Positions 54,919-62,714 of a DNA stretch of 64,000 nucleotides are shown in pieces. The DNA is from Variovorax sp. PMC12 (lineage in GTDB: Bacteria > Pseudomonadota > Gammaproteobacteria > Burkholderiales > Burkholderiaceae_C). A program made the position numbers and the translations under genes. The notes under the pieces were generated by a model that saw nothing but the letters and a program-made list of their open reading frames with translations, ran no database searches and had not been told where the DNA came from. The stretch is taken from the NCBI RefSeq assembly GCF_003019815.1, contig NZ_CP027773.1, positions 755,001-819,000 on the forward strand, in the 5' to 3' direction. Position 1 is the stretch's first letter. Each line of letters opens with the position of its first letter.

Positions 54919-55671
54919 TCAGGCCCGGACCGCGTCCGAGGCCAGCCGCATCCACTCGCGATTGACCGATCGCGCGTGCGAGTTCCAGTGGCGTGCCGCC
55001 TGCTGTAGCTCTTCCCAGTGGCGTTGCGCGCCGCCGGCATCACCTTGCTGTGACAGCCACGCGATATAGCGGGCCCGGGTCTCGACCGTGTTGTATTGGC
55101 TCAGGGCGCTTTCGAAGGCTTCGCGCGCCTCTTGCTGACGCCCGTTGGCGGCCAGTGCGCGGGCGTTGAGCAGGGCGACTTCGTCGCGCCGGTAGTCGTC
55201 GCGCGTGGCGCGCAGGGCCTGGATCGCCTGCAGGGCTTCCTGCCCGGAGGCCGGACCGCCAGCGGCGAGCAGCGCGCTGGCAAGGCCGAACTGAAGCTCG
55301 GGGTCGGATGCCAGCGGGCCTTTGAGCGCATCGCGGTAGTGGCCCACGGCTTCGGCGGGCTGGCCCCGGTCCAGCGAAGCCTTGGCCAGGCGCAGCTTGT
55401 TCTGGGCGGTGGGCGCGAGGTCGTAGGCATCGGCAGCGGCGCGGTATTCGCGTTCGGGATCGATGAACCCGATGGCCGCGCTGGCCACCTTGCCGGCGGT
55501 GCGCTGCATGCGCGAGGCCGGCAGGTACTCGACCACGAAGTAGACGAGGCTGCCGAGCAGCGGAAAGCTGAACAGGATGATCAGCCAGTTCATCTGCTTG
55601 CCGTGGCGCATGGCATGCACGGCAAAGAACAGCGCGACAAGAACGTGCAGCCCCAGTCCGACGAATGGCAT
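54919..55671 (-). CDS. TPR-repeat membrane-anchored protein
   Basis: A 250-residue protein with two N-terminal helices (VGLGLHVLVALFFAVHAM and NWLIILFSFPLLGSLVYFVV) and then several TPR-like repeats, for example AAADAYDLAPTAQNKLRLAKASLDRGQPAEAVGHYRDAL and EAREAFESALSQYNTVETRARYIAWL. Such proteins scaffold complexes. Its position after ppa is convergent and no function is known. The ATG at 55671 gives a sensible membrane start. Confidence 0.75.
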   Translation of the reverse strand: MPFVGLGLHVLVALFFAVHAMRHGKQMNWLIILFSFPLLGSLVYFVVEYLPASRMQRTAGKVASAAIGFIDPEREYRAAADAYDLAPTAQNKLRLAKASLDRGQPAEAVGHYRDALKGPLASDPELQFGLASALLAAGGPASGQEALQAIQALRATRDDYRRDEVALLNARALAANGRQQEAREAFESALSQYNTVETRARYIAWLSQQGDAGGAQRHWEELQQAARHWNSHARSVNREWMRLASDAVRA

Positions 55672-55748
55672 GGTGCGTTTCCCTTGGTGTTGTTGTGGAT
55701 TCGGGCGTTTTTATAGCAGGCCGACATGGCACGAAAACCAGTCCGCGG

Positions 55749-56903
55749 TCAGGCGGCCTTGAAGGGACTGCGCTCGCCCAGGTGGTCCATGTAGTTCTCG
55801 ATGCCCGCGCCCTCGCGTTCAAGGAAACGCTCGACCGCGTCCGCAAACGACGGATGCGCCAGCCAGTGGGCGCTGGTCGTCTTGACCGGCATCAGCGCGC
55901 GGGCCATCTTGTGCTCGCCCTGTGCGCCGCCCTCGAAGCGTTTGGCGCCATGCTCGATGCACCAGGCCAGCGGCTGGTAGTAGCAGGCCTCGAAGTGCAG
56001 GCAGTCGACGCGTTCCAGCGCCCCCCAGTAGCGGCCATAGGCGACCAGGGGTTCGTCGGGCTGGGTCGAGAGGGCGATCAGGCTCGAGGCCATGGGCTTG
56101 CCGTTGCGCTCGGCGATGAACAGCAGCCACGCTTCGGGCATCGTGCCGGCCATGCGGCGGAAGAAGTCGCGCGTGAGGTAGGGCGGGTTGCCGTGCTCGC
56201 GGTAGGTGCGCTCGTAGCAGCGGTAGAAAAAGTCCCAGTCGGCCTTCGAGATGTCTGCGCCGCGCGACCAGCGAAAGCTCACGCCCGCGTCGGCCACCTT
56301 GCGGCGCTCCTGGCGGATCTTCTTGCGCTTGTCGTGGGAGAGGCTGGAGAGGAAGCTGTCGAAGTCGGCGTACTGCGCGTTGGTCCAGTGGAACTGCACC
56401 GTGTTGCGCAGCATCAAGCCGCTCTCGGTGCATGCGGCAATGTCTTCGTCGGCGCCGAACAGCAGGTGCAGCGAGGACAGTTCTCCCTGCTTGCACAGGG
56501 CCACCAGGCCCTGCACCAGCAAGGTGCGGCTTTGCGCGTCCCGGGCCAGCAGGCGGGTGCCGGGTACGGGCGTGAAGGGCACCGCGACCACGGCCTTCGG
56601 GTAGTACGCCAGCCCGTGCTGCTCGTAGGCGTTGGCCCAGGCCCAGTCGAACACGTATTCGCCGTACGAATGGTCCTTGATGTAGAGCGGGCACGCTGCA
56701 TGCAACTGCTCGCCGTGCCACAGCGTGACGAACTGCGGCATCCAGCCGCTCGCGGGCGTGGCGCTGCCGCTTTCATGCAGCGCCGAGAGGTATTCGTGGC
56801 GCATGAAAGGCGAAGACTCGGCCTGCGTGGCGAGCAATGCGTTCCATGCCTGCGGGCTCACGTCCGACGGCGACGACAGAACCCGAATGACATAATCGTT
56901 CAA
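55749..56903 (-). CDS. FemAB/GNAT-like acyltransferase (PF04339-like)
   Basis: A 384-residue protein of the 'peptidoglycan biosynthesis/recognition' acetyltransferase family related to FemAB. Characteristic segments are HDKRKKIRQERRKVADAGV, FFYRCYERTYREHGNPPYLTRDFF, GKPMASSLIAL, GRYWGALERVDCLHFEACYYQPL and FEGGAQGEHKMARALMP. Substrate is unknown. The start is uncertain: a TTG at 56903 has an AAGGAAG ribosome binding site about eight bases upstream, while a TTG at 56924 would nearly touch the nadE start. There is no ATG near the N-terminus. Confidence 0.8.
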   Translation of the reverse strand: MNDYVIRVLSSPSDVSPQAWNALLATQAESSPFMRHEYLSALHESGSATPASGWMPQFVTLWHGEQLHAACPLYIKDHSYGEYVFDWAWANAYEQHGLAYYPKAVVAVPFTPVPGTRLLARDAQSRTLLVQGLVALCKQGELSSLHLLFGADEDIAACTESGLMLRNTVQFHWTNAQYADFDSFLSSLSHDKRKKIRQERRKVADAGVSFRWSRGADISKADWDFFYRCYERTYREHGNPPYLTRDFFRRMAGTMPEAWLLFIAERNGKPMASSLIALSTQPDEPLVAYGRYWGALERVDCLHFEACYYQPLAWCIEHGAKRFEGGAQGEHKMARALMPVKTTSAHWLAHPSFADAVERFLEREGAGIENYMDHLGERSPFKAA

Positions 56904-56923
56904 GCCTTTTTCTTCCTTCTGCA

Positions 56924-58621
56924 ATGACGCTCAAGCTCGCCATCGCGCAACTCAATTTTGTGGTGGGCGACCTCGCCGGCAACGCGAAGAAGATCGTCGA
57001 TGCCGCGCGCGAGGCCTATTTGCAAGGCGCGCGGCTGCTGCTGACGCCGGAACTTTCCATTGCCGGTTATGCGGCAGAAGACCTGTTCCTGCGGCCCGCC
57101 TTCACTCTAGCTTGCGATGATGCCGTGAAAGGCATTGCCGCCGCTCTGGCCGACCTCAAAGACATGGTCGTGGTGGTGGGGCATCCGACCGGCGGCAGCC
57201 TGCGCAGCCGCTCGGTGGCGGTACAGCTTCGGCACAACGCGGCCAGCGTCATCAGGGAAGGCCGCGTCCTCGAGACATACGCCAAGCGCGAGCTGCCCAA
57301 TTACCAGGTGTTCGACGAGCGCCGCTACTTCACCCCGGGGCAAGATACCTGCGTGTTCGAGGCGGGCGGCGTCTCGGTCGGCCTGCTGATCTGCGAGGAC
57401 GCCTGGTTCGACCAGCCGGCCGAACTCGCCCGCGAAAGCGGCGCCGAGGTGCTTGCCGTGATCAACGCCTCGCCGTACCACGTGGGCAAGGAAGGCGAGC
57501 GCGTGGCACGCATGGCCGACCGGGCGCGTGCTGTCGGGCTGCCGCTGGTGTATGCGCACCTGGTGGGCGGGCAGGACGAAGTGGTGTTCGACGGCGCCTC
57601 TTTCGCGCTGCAGGCCGACGGTACCGCAGCTATGCAGGCCGAGAGCTTTCGCGAAAAGCTGGTGTTTGCCCAGCTCGAACGTACGCCGCAGGGTGGCGTG
57701 GGCTTCGTCGCCGAGGCGGGGGCCATTGCCGCGCCGCGCGACGCCGAGGCGCAACTCTGGGACGCGCTGGTGCTTGGCGTGCGCGACTACGTCGGCAAGA
57801 ACGGTTTTCCGGGTGCCATCCTGGGGCTTTCGGGCGGCATCGACTCCGCCCTGGTGCTCGCCATCGCGGTCGACGCATTGGGCAAGGACAAGGTGCGCGC
57901 GGTCATGATGCCTTCGCCTTACACGGCTGACATCAGCTGGATCGACGCGCGCGACATGGCGGGCCGGCTGGGGGTGCGCTACGACGAAATCTCGATCAGG
58001 CACACCTTCGAGTCCTTCAAGGACGCGCTGGCCGAAGAGTTCAGGGGCATGCCCGAGGACACGGCCGAAGAGAACATCCAGGCCCGCATCCGCGGCACGC
58101 TGCTGATGGGGTTGTCGAACAAGTTCGGCTCCATCGTGCTGACCACCGGGAACAAGAGCGAAATGGCCACCGGCTATTGCACGCTCTATGGCGACATGGC
58201 GGGCGGTTTCGCGGTCATCAAGGACCTATTGAAGACCACGGTGTTCGCGCTGGCGCGATGGCGCAATGCCCACGACCCCTACGGCACCGGCGCCGAGCCC
58301 ATTCCCGAGCGGATCATCACGCGCCCCCCCAGCGCCGAACTGCGGCCCGACCAGACCGATCAGGACAGCCTCCCGCCCTACGACATCCTCGACGGCATCC
58401 TGGCACGCTACATGCAGGACGATGAAGGCATCGACGAGATCATCGCCGCCGGCTACGAGCGCGCGGTGGTCGAGCGGGTTGCGCGGCTCATCAGGATCAA
58501 CGAATACAAGCGGCGCCAGGCGCCCGTAGGCATTCGGGTCACCCATCGAAGCTTCGGCAAGGATTGGCGTTACCCTATCACCAGCAAATTCAACGAAACC
58601 GCCGGAGCAAGAAAACCATGA
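56924..58621 (+). CDS. nadE: Glutamine-dependent NAD+ synthetase
   Basis: A 565-residue two-domain NAD synthetase that amidates deamido-NAD using glutamine. The N-terminal nitrilase domain has the Glu in LLTPELSIAGY, the Lys in YAKRELPNYQVF and the Cys in LLICEDAWF. The C-terminal synthetase domain begins around GLSGGIDSALVLA (near residue 300, the PP-loop) and includes LTTGNKSEMATGYCTLYGDMAGGFAVI. Length is right for this form. The gene has no clear Shine-Dalgarno, but a CATAAT -10 lies 28 bases before the ATG. It overlaps glnB by four bases. Confidence 0.96.
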   Translation: MTLKLAIAQLNFVVGDLAGNAKKIVDAAREAYLQGARLLLTPELSIAGYAAEDLFLRPAFTLACDDAVKGIAAALADLKDMVVVVGHPTGGSLRSRSVAVQLRHNAASVIREGRVLETYAKRELPNYQVFDERRYFTPGQDTCVFEAGGVSVGLLICEDAWFDQPAELARESGAEVLAVINASPYHVGKEGERVARMADRARAVGLPLVYAHLVGGQDEVVFDGASFALQADGTAAMQAESFREKLVFAQLERTPQGGVGFVAEAGAIAAPRDAEAQLWDALVLGVRDYVGKNGFPGAILGLSGGIDSALVLAIAVDALGKDKVRAVMMPSPYTADISWIDARDMAGRLGVRYDEISIRHTFESFKDALAEEFRGMPEDTAEENIQARIRGTLLMGLSNKFGSIVLTTGNKSEMATGYCTLYGDMAGGFAVIKDLLKTTVFALARWRNAHDPYGTGAEPIPERIITRPPSAELRPDQTDQDSLPPYDILDGILARYMQDDEGIDEIIAAGYERAVVERVARLIRINEYKRRQAPVGIRVTHRSFGKDWRYPITSKFNETAGARKP

Positions 58622-58956
58622 AGCAGATCACCGCCATCGTCAAACCCTTCAAGCTCGAGGACGTGCGCGAGGCCTTGGCCGAAGTGGGCGTTACCGGCCT
58701 GACAGTCACCGAGGTCAAGGGCTTCGGCCGCCAGAAAGGGCACACCGAGCTCTACCGCGGCGCCGAGTACGTGGTCGACTTCCTGCCCAAGATGAAGGTC
58801 GAAGTGGTCGTCAACGAGGCCGACGTGGAGCGCTGCATCGAGGCCATCGTCAATTCCGCGCGCACCGGGAAGATCGGCGACGGCAAGATCTTCGTGACCG
58901 AGGTCGAACGCATCGTGCGCATCCGTACGGGCGAAGAGAACGAAAACGCGGTCTGA
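58618..58956 (+). CDS. glnB: Nitrogen regulatory protein PII (GlnB type)
   Basis: A 112-residue PII signal protein, which senses 2-oxoglutarate, ATP and ADP and controls glutamine synthetase adenylylation and nitrogen gene expression. The T-loop carries the uridylylated Tyr51 (KGHTELYRGAEYVVDF), and the B-loop/C-loop patterns (RTGKIGDGKIFVTEVERIVRIRTGE) are complete. Whether it is GlnB or GlnK cannot be fixed from sequence alone; no amtB is next to it, which favours GlnB. It overlaps the nadE stop by four bases and has its own terminator after it. Confidence 0.95.
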   Translation: MKQITAIVKPFKLEDVREALAEVGVTGLTVTEVKGFGRQKGHTELYRGAEYVVDFLPKMKVEVVVNEADVERCIEAIVNSARTGKIGDGKIFVTEVERIVRIRTGEENENAV

Positions 58957-58959
58957 AGC

Positions 58960-58988
58960 AAAAAAGCCTCCGGTGACGGAGGCTTTTT
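58960..58988. terminator. Bidirectional terminator after glnB
   Basis: GCCTCCG/CGGAGGC stem with GTGA loop, with an A run on the left and a T run on the right. It serves both glnB and the convergent LOG-family gene. Confidence 0.9.
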
Positions 58989-59003
58989 CAGGGTGGGCGG
59001 GCG

Positions 59004-59594
59004 TCAGAGGTTTTCCGACAGCCTGTCTTCCCGCGGATGGAGCGGCACCTCGGCGCGCAACGCGGCCAGAAGCTCGGTCACCTCGGTGCCGGTGCGGATC
59101 AGTTCCATCTGCCACTCGCCCATGAAGCCTTCGCGCACGCTGTGGGCCAGGAAGCCCAGAAGGCCGTCGTAGTAGCCGGCGGTGTTGAGGATGCCGGTCG
59201 GCTTGTCGTGATAGCCGAGTTGGCGCCAGGTCCAGATCTCGAAGAGTTCCTCGAAGGTGCCGATGCCGCCCGGGAGGGCGACGAAGGCGTCGGCGCGTTC
59301 GCCCATCATGGCCTTGCGTTCGTGCATGGTGTCGACCACATGGAGTTCGTCGCATAGCGAATTGGCCAGTTCCTTGTCGACCAGCGCCTTGGGAATGACG
59401 CCGACCACGCGGCCGCCGGCGAGGCGGGTGGCCTCGGCCACCGTACCCATCAGGCCGGTTCGGCCACCGCCGTAGACCAATTGGCCGCCGTGCTTGCCGA
59501 TCCACTGGCCGACCGCTTGCGCGGCCTGGGAAAACTCGGGGCGCTCGCCGGGGCGCGAGCCGCAATACACACAGATCGAAAATTCAGGATTCAT
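59004..59594 (-). CDS. LOG-family phosphoribohydrolase (TIGR00730)
   Basis: A 196-residue LOG family protein with the active site FVALPGGIGTFEELFE (PGGxGTxxE). Homologues release cytokinins from riboside monophosphates, or cleave purine nucleotide monophosphates in nucleotide turnover. The N-terminal ICVYCGSRPGERPEFSQAA is also typical. No plant-hormone genes are nearby, so a housekeeping nucleotide role is likely. It sits alone, converging on glnB. Confidence 0.9.
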   Translation of the reverse strand: MNPEFSICVYCGSRPGERPEFSQAAQAVGQWIGKHGGQLVYGGGRTGLMGTVAEATRLAGGRVVGVIPKALVDKELANSLCDELHVVDTMHERKAMMGERADAFVALPGGIGTFEELFEIWTWRQLGYHDKPTGILNTAGYYDGLLGFLAHSVREGFMGEWQMELIRTGTEVTELLAALRAEVPLHPREDRLSENL

Positions 59595-59625
59595 CCTGCC
59601 ATCATGCCGCAGCCGGCATGCCTTC

Positions 59626-60033
59626 TCATGACAGGAAGCGTTGCCACAGCGCGGCGGCCCAGATGCCGCCGCAGAGCACGAGCGACAGCAGCACGGCCGC
59701 GCTGCCCATGTCCTTGGCGCGCTTGGACAGGTCGTGCCATTCGGGGCCGATGCGGTCGATGGCGGCTTCGACGGCGGTGTTGAGCAGTTCCACGATCATC
59801 ACCAGGAGCGCGCTGCCCGCGAGCAGGGCCACTTCGACCCAGCTGCGGCCAAGCCAGAAAGCCGCCGGGATCATCACGATCGACAGGATGGCTTCCTGGC
59901 GGAAGGCGGGCTCGCTCCAGCCGGCGCGCAGGCCGTGCAGCGAGATGAGCGTGGCGTGCCAGACGCGCTCGAAGCCCTTGCGGGCCTTTTGCGGATTGAC
60001 GGCGGGATCGGGAAGATTGGGCAAGGCACTCAT
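59626..60033 (-). CDS. dgkA: Diacylglycerol kinase
   Basis: A 135-residue membrane diacylglycerol kinase, which makes phosphatidic acid from diacylglycerol. The catalytic region ELLNTAVEAAIDRIGPEWHDLSKRAKDMGSAAV is well preserved, with three hydrophobic helices. The ATG at 60033 overlaps the RDD gene stop by four bases. It could recycle diacylglycerol released by periplasmic lipid or glucan modification. Confidence 0.92.
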   Translation of the reverse strand: MSALPNLPDPAVNPQKARKGFERVWHATLISLHGLRAGWSEPAFRQEAILSIVMIPAAFWLGRSWVEVALLAGSALLVMIVELLNTAVEAAIDRIGPEWHDLSKRAKDMGSAAVLLSLVLCGGIWAAALWQRFLS

Positions 60034-60596
60034 CGGCGGCTCATCGGCTTGGAGGTGATGAGCCGCGTACCGGCCCAGGCGTCGTGCCAGAACTGGCGGT
60101 CGGGGTGAAAACGTGCAAGCAGGGCCCATATTGCGACCCAGCCGAAGATCAGGAGGGTCGATTCGCCGCCCGAGAGCTTGAAAGGGGCAAGCGCGGCCAG
60201 CGGTGGCAGGAACCAGATCCAGCTCAGCAGGTAACGTGCAAGCGCCCGGCGCTGGCTGATGGGCCGGCCTTGCAAGTCGACGATGCGGATGTTCCAGGTT
60301 TTCATGGCGAGGGTCTGGCCCTTGGTCCAGAACCAGACGAAGTACACGCCAAAAACGACGAAGAGGAAAGCCTGGAAAAGATGGCGCCGCGAATCCATGG
60401 CGTCGCGCATCTGTCCCAGCGTGCTGAAGAGCCAGCCCGAGACGAACACGACCGCGAAAAGCAGCATGCCTTCATAGAGCCAGCAGGCCATCCGGCGCCA
60501 CAGGCCGGGGACTGTAGGGACGGGAGCGCTGCTTGCTGGTGGGACGGGCGAGGCCGGGTGATCGGATCCCGAGACTTCGGGAGTACTGGAAACCAT
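60030..60596 (-). CDS. RDD family membrane protein
   Basis: A 188-residue protein of the RDD family. After a Pro/Ser-rich start, three hydrophobic helices surround the typical charged residues (LWRRMACWLYEGMLLFAVVF, then FVWFWTKGQTLAMKTWNIRIVD). RDD proteins are small channels or transporters of unclear substrate. The ATG at 60596 is 14 bases downstream of the DUF3106 gene stop, placing it in the sigma factor operon. It overlaps dgkA by four bases. Confidence 0.85.
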   Translation of the reverse strand: MVSSTPEVSGSDHPASPVPPASSAPVPTVPGLWRRMACWLYEGMLLFAVVFVSGWLFSTLGQMRDAMDSRRHLFQAFLFVVFGVYFVWFWTKGQTLAMKTWNIRIVDLQGRPISQRRALARYLLSWIWFLPPLAALAPFKLSGGESTLLIFGWVAIWALLARFHPDRQFWHDAWAGTRLITSKPMSRR

Positions 60597-60610
60597 CGAG
60601 GCCCTTGTGG

Positions 60611-61432
60611 TCAGGGAGAAGTGGCAGCCGGTTCGGCCGTGGCCGACGAAGGGGGCGGCACCTGTGCTTCCGCAGGAACTGGCGGCGCCGAGACGCCGGA
60701 TGGCTGCGGCGCCGCGGGGGTCACCACGACAGCCGGAGCTGTCGAAGGCGAGCGTTCCGGCGGGGTGGCGACCATGAGTGTGGCGGGCGGCGCCGGAGGG
60801 GCGGGCGGCGGCGTCAGCAGGATCCTCGGCGTGTGCTGTACGCCGGGCGTGACCGCGGGCACGGGCACGAGCTTCTGCGAGGAAACAGGGCGCACCGGGA
60901 TGGCGGCACCGCGCGGCTTGGGAGGAGCGCGCTCGGCCAGCTTTCGCTTTTCTTCCTCGCTCAGGGCTTGGTACTGCTCCCATTTGGCCTTGCGCTCGTC
61001 AGCCGGAATGCGCTTGACCTCCGCAAAGTTCAGGCGTGCCTGGGTGCGCTGCTGGTTGCTCAGTGCGGCCCACTCGATCATGCGGCTGTGAAGCGTCTTC
61101 CTGTCCTCTGCCGACATTTCCGAGTAATTGCGCGACAGCGCCAGCCATTTACGCTTTTGCCCGATGTTCAGGGTGTTCCAGTGGGGGCCGAGCGGCGCGA
61201 GGGCCTGCTGCTGCCCCGAGGTGAGTTCGCTCCAGAGCGGCTTGGTCGTCGACACGGCCTTGGGGCTGCTGACGCCCGCGGTGGCCGCAGCGGTCTCTGC
61301 ACGGGGCTGTGCGCCGGCAGTCGTCAGCCCAAGGGCGGCGACCGCAAGCGCACTCGCCCAAACGACTGCGCCCGCCTGAAGCGGGCGCAGCGGGCGGGAG
61401 GAGTTCGCGCTGGGAGAGGGGCGGCGTCGCAT
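60611..61432 (-). CDS. DUF3106 domain protein
   Basis: A 273-residue protein with a signal or anchor helix (AGAVVWASALAVAALGLTTAGAQ) and a DUF3106 domain of repeated WxxL..Q..AL patterns (LWSELTSGQQQALAPLGPHWNTL, KRKWLALSRNYSEMSAEDRKTLHSRMIEW). A long Pro/Ala-rich tail follows. It is probably periplasmic and may take part in signalling to the sigma factor. The start at 61432 has a nearby GGAG. It lies between the DUF3619 and RDD genes. Confidence 0.8.
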   Translation of the reverse strand: MRRRPSPSANSSRPLRPLQAGAVVWASALAVAALGLTTAGAQPRAETAAATAGVSSPKAVSTTKPLWSELTSGQQQALAPLGPHWNTLNIGQKRKWLALSRNYSEMSAEDRKTLHSRMIEWAALSNQQRTQARLNFAEVKRIPADERKAKWEQYQALSEEEKRKLAERAPPKPRGAAIPVRPVSSQKLVPVPAVTPGVQHTPRILLTPPPAPPAPPATLMVATPPERSPSTAPAVVVTPAAPQPSGVSAPPVPAEAQVPPPSSATAEPAATSP

Positions 61433-61448
61433 TCGGTCAGTGAAAAGT

Positions 61449-61871
61449 TCAGTCGGAGGCGCTGTCGGCCTTCAGGAATTGAGCAAAACCGGGGTCGGTA
61501 TAGGCAGCAGGCGGCAGGTCGCCGGTGAGCAGTGCCGAATCGACTTCGGCGAGTTCGCTGGCGCGGTCGTCGTCCTGCATCACGCTGATGGTGATGAGGC
61601 CGGCCACGAGCGCAATGAGCGGCACCACCGAGCCGATGCGGGTCCACCAGCTGCCACCCAGTATTGCCGTGTGGCCCGACTGCACCACCACGGGGGCCGC
61701 CCGCAGTTGCGGGGGCAGCTTGCGCGCGGCCACGGCCTGCGCACGAGCCACGCGGAGCCGTTCGCCGATGTCGTGCGACAACTCCTTGTTGCCGGCCGAG
61801 AGGCGGGCAGCGAGGCGCCGTCCGAACTCGTCTTCGGCGGTGAATGAGGAGGGTGAAACCTTAGTATTCAT
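61449..61871 (-). CDS. DUF3619 family protein, possible anti-sigma factor
   Basis: A 140-residue protein with a conserved N-terminal cytoplasmic part (DEFGRRLAARLSAGNKELSHDIGERLRVARAQAVAARK), one transmembrane helix (VVPLIALVAGLITISVM) and a short periplasmic tail. A gene of this shape, whose start overlaps a sigma factor gene by four bases, is typical for anti-sigma factors, but no zinc anti-sigma motif is seen. The role is inferred from position. Confidence 0.75.
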   Translation of the reverse strand: MNTKVSPSSFTAEDEFGRRLAARLSAGNKELSHDIGERLRVARAQAVAARKLPPQLRAAPVVVQSGHTAILGGSWWTRIGSVVPLIALVAGLITISVMQDDDRASELAEVDSALLTGDLPPAAYTDPGFAQFLKADSASD

Positions 61872-62434
61872 AGCGATATTCCCTTGGCCTTGAGCGCTTT
61901 GCTCAGAGCGTGAACGGCTCGCGAGCAGTGGGTTTTGACGCTGCCTTCGGAACAGCCCATCGCTGCGGCCGTCTCCGCGACGTCCATTTCCTCCCAGTAA
62001 CGCATCAGGAAAGCCTCGCGTTGACGGCCCGGCAATGCTGCGATCTGTTCCTCGATCTCGTGGAAGACCTGGGCGCGGCGGGTGGTGTCTTCGGCGCTCT
62101 CCGATTCCCTAGAGTCGGTCGGCGAGACGAAGTTCTCCAGCAGGTCGAAATCGCCGTCGTCGTCGACCGAGTCGAAGTCGCTGAGGTTCGAGAACAGGGC
62201 GCGGCGGGTCTTCTGGCGCCGGAACCAATCGAGGGTGCAGTTCGACAGGATGCGCTGGAACAGCATCGGCAGTTCGTCGGCCGGCTTGTCGCCATAGTGC
62301 TGCGCCAGCTTCATCATGCTGTCCTGCACGATATCGAGCGCCGCTTCTTCATCCCGCACGTGGTAGACCGAGCGCTTGAAAGCGCGTCGTTCGACGCTTT
62401 TCAGGAAGTCGGAGAGTTCTAGTTCAGTGGCCAA
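61868..62434 (-). CDS. RNA polymerase sigma factor, sigma-70 family
   Basis: A 188-residue group 4-like sigma factor. Region 2 is visible around RRAFKRSVYHVRDEEAALDIVQDSMMKLAQHYGD and LPMLFQRILSNCTLDWFRRQKTRR. Region 4 is visible around LPGRQREAFLMRYWEEMDVAETAAAMGCSEGSVKTHCSRAVHALSKAL. An acidic linker of about 40 residues separates them. The start is TTG at 62434 (MATELELSDF), the form seen in related genomes, which suggests weak translation. It heads the operon sigma-DUF3619-DUF3106-RDD-dgkA. Confidence 0.92.
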   Translation of the reverse strand: MATELELSDFLKSVERRAFKRSVYHVRDEEAALDIVQDSMMKLAQHYGDKPADELPMLFQRILSNCTLDWFRRQKTRRALFSNLSDFDSVDDDGDFDLLENFVSPTDSRESESAEDTTRRAQVFHEIEEQIAALPGRQREAFLMRYWEEMDVAETAAAMGCSEGSVKTHCSRAVHALSKALKAKGISL

Positions 62435-62714
62435 GCGAGAGGGGGCGCAGGTCGCGCCGCGTGGGAAGAGGGGTCTAGCGATCGCGTATGTTTACCGCCG
62501 CGGATTATGCCTTTGTCGCTTTACGCAAGAGCTGAAGCGAATCTGAACGCCCGGAAATGTCATAATCCGCGCTGCAAGTCAAAAGGCAAACGGGTCACGG
62601 TCCGGCGGAACATCAGTCCGCTCATGGCTTTGGCCTCAAGTCCTGGCGCGGCCTCACAAGGGTTGGCAAGGGGCACCCAAGGTATTTCGTTCCCGAAATA
62701 AACAAAGGTTGATC
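62435..62714 (+). promoter_or_regulatory. Intergenic control region before ilvB
   Basis: These 280 bases separate the divergent sigma factor and ilvB genes. On the plus strand CATAAT (62561-62566) is a likely -10, so the ilvB leader is about 140 bases. Near its end, TATTTCG/CGAAATA (62683-62700, loop TTCC) forms a perfect 7-base-pair hairpin. A 25-codon frame (ATG at 62624) ends with TAA inside that hairpin's 3' arm, 13 bases before the ilvB ATG. Its role in attenuation or coupling is speculative. Confidence 0.4.

Noticed and set aside
62507..62701. 64-codon frame between the sigma factor gene and ilvB
   Set aside because: Its 5' part lies before the likely ilvB transcription start and has no ribosome binding site; only its last 25 codons are kept as a weak leader candidate.
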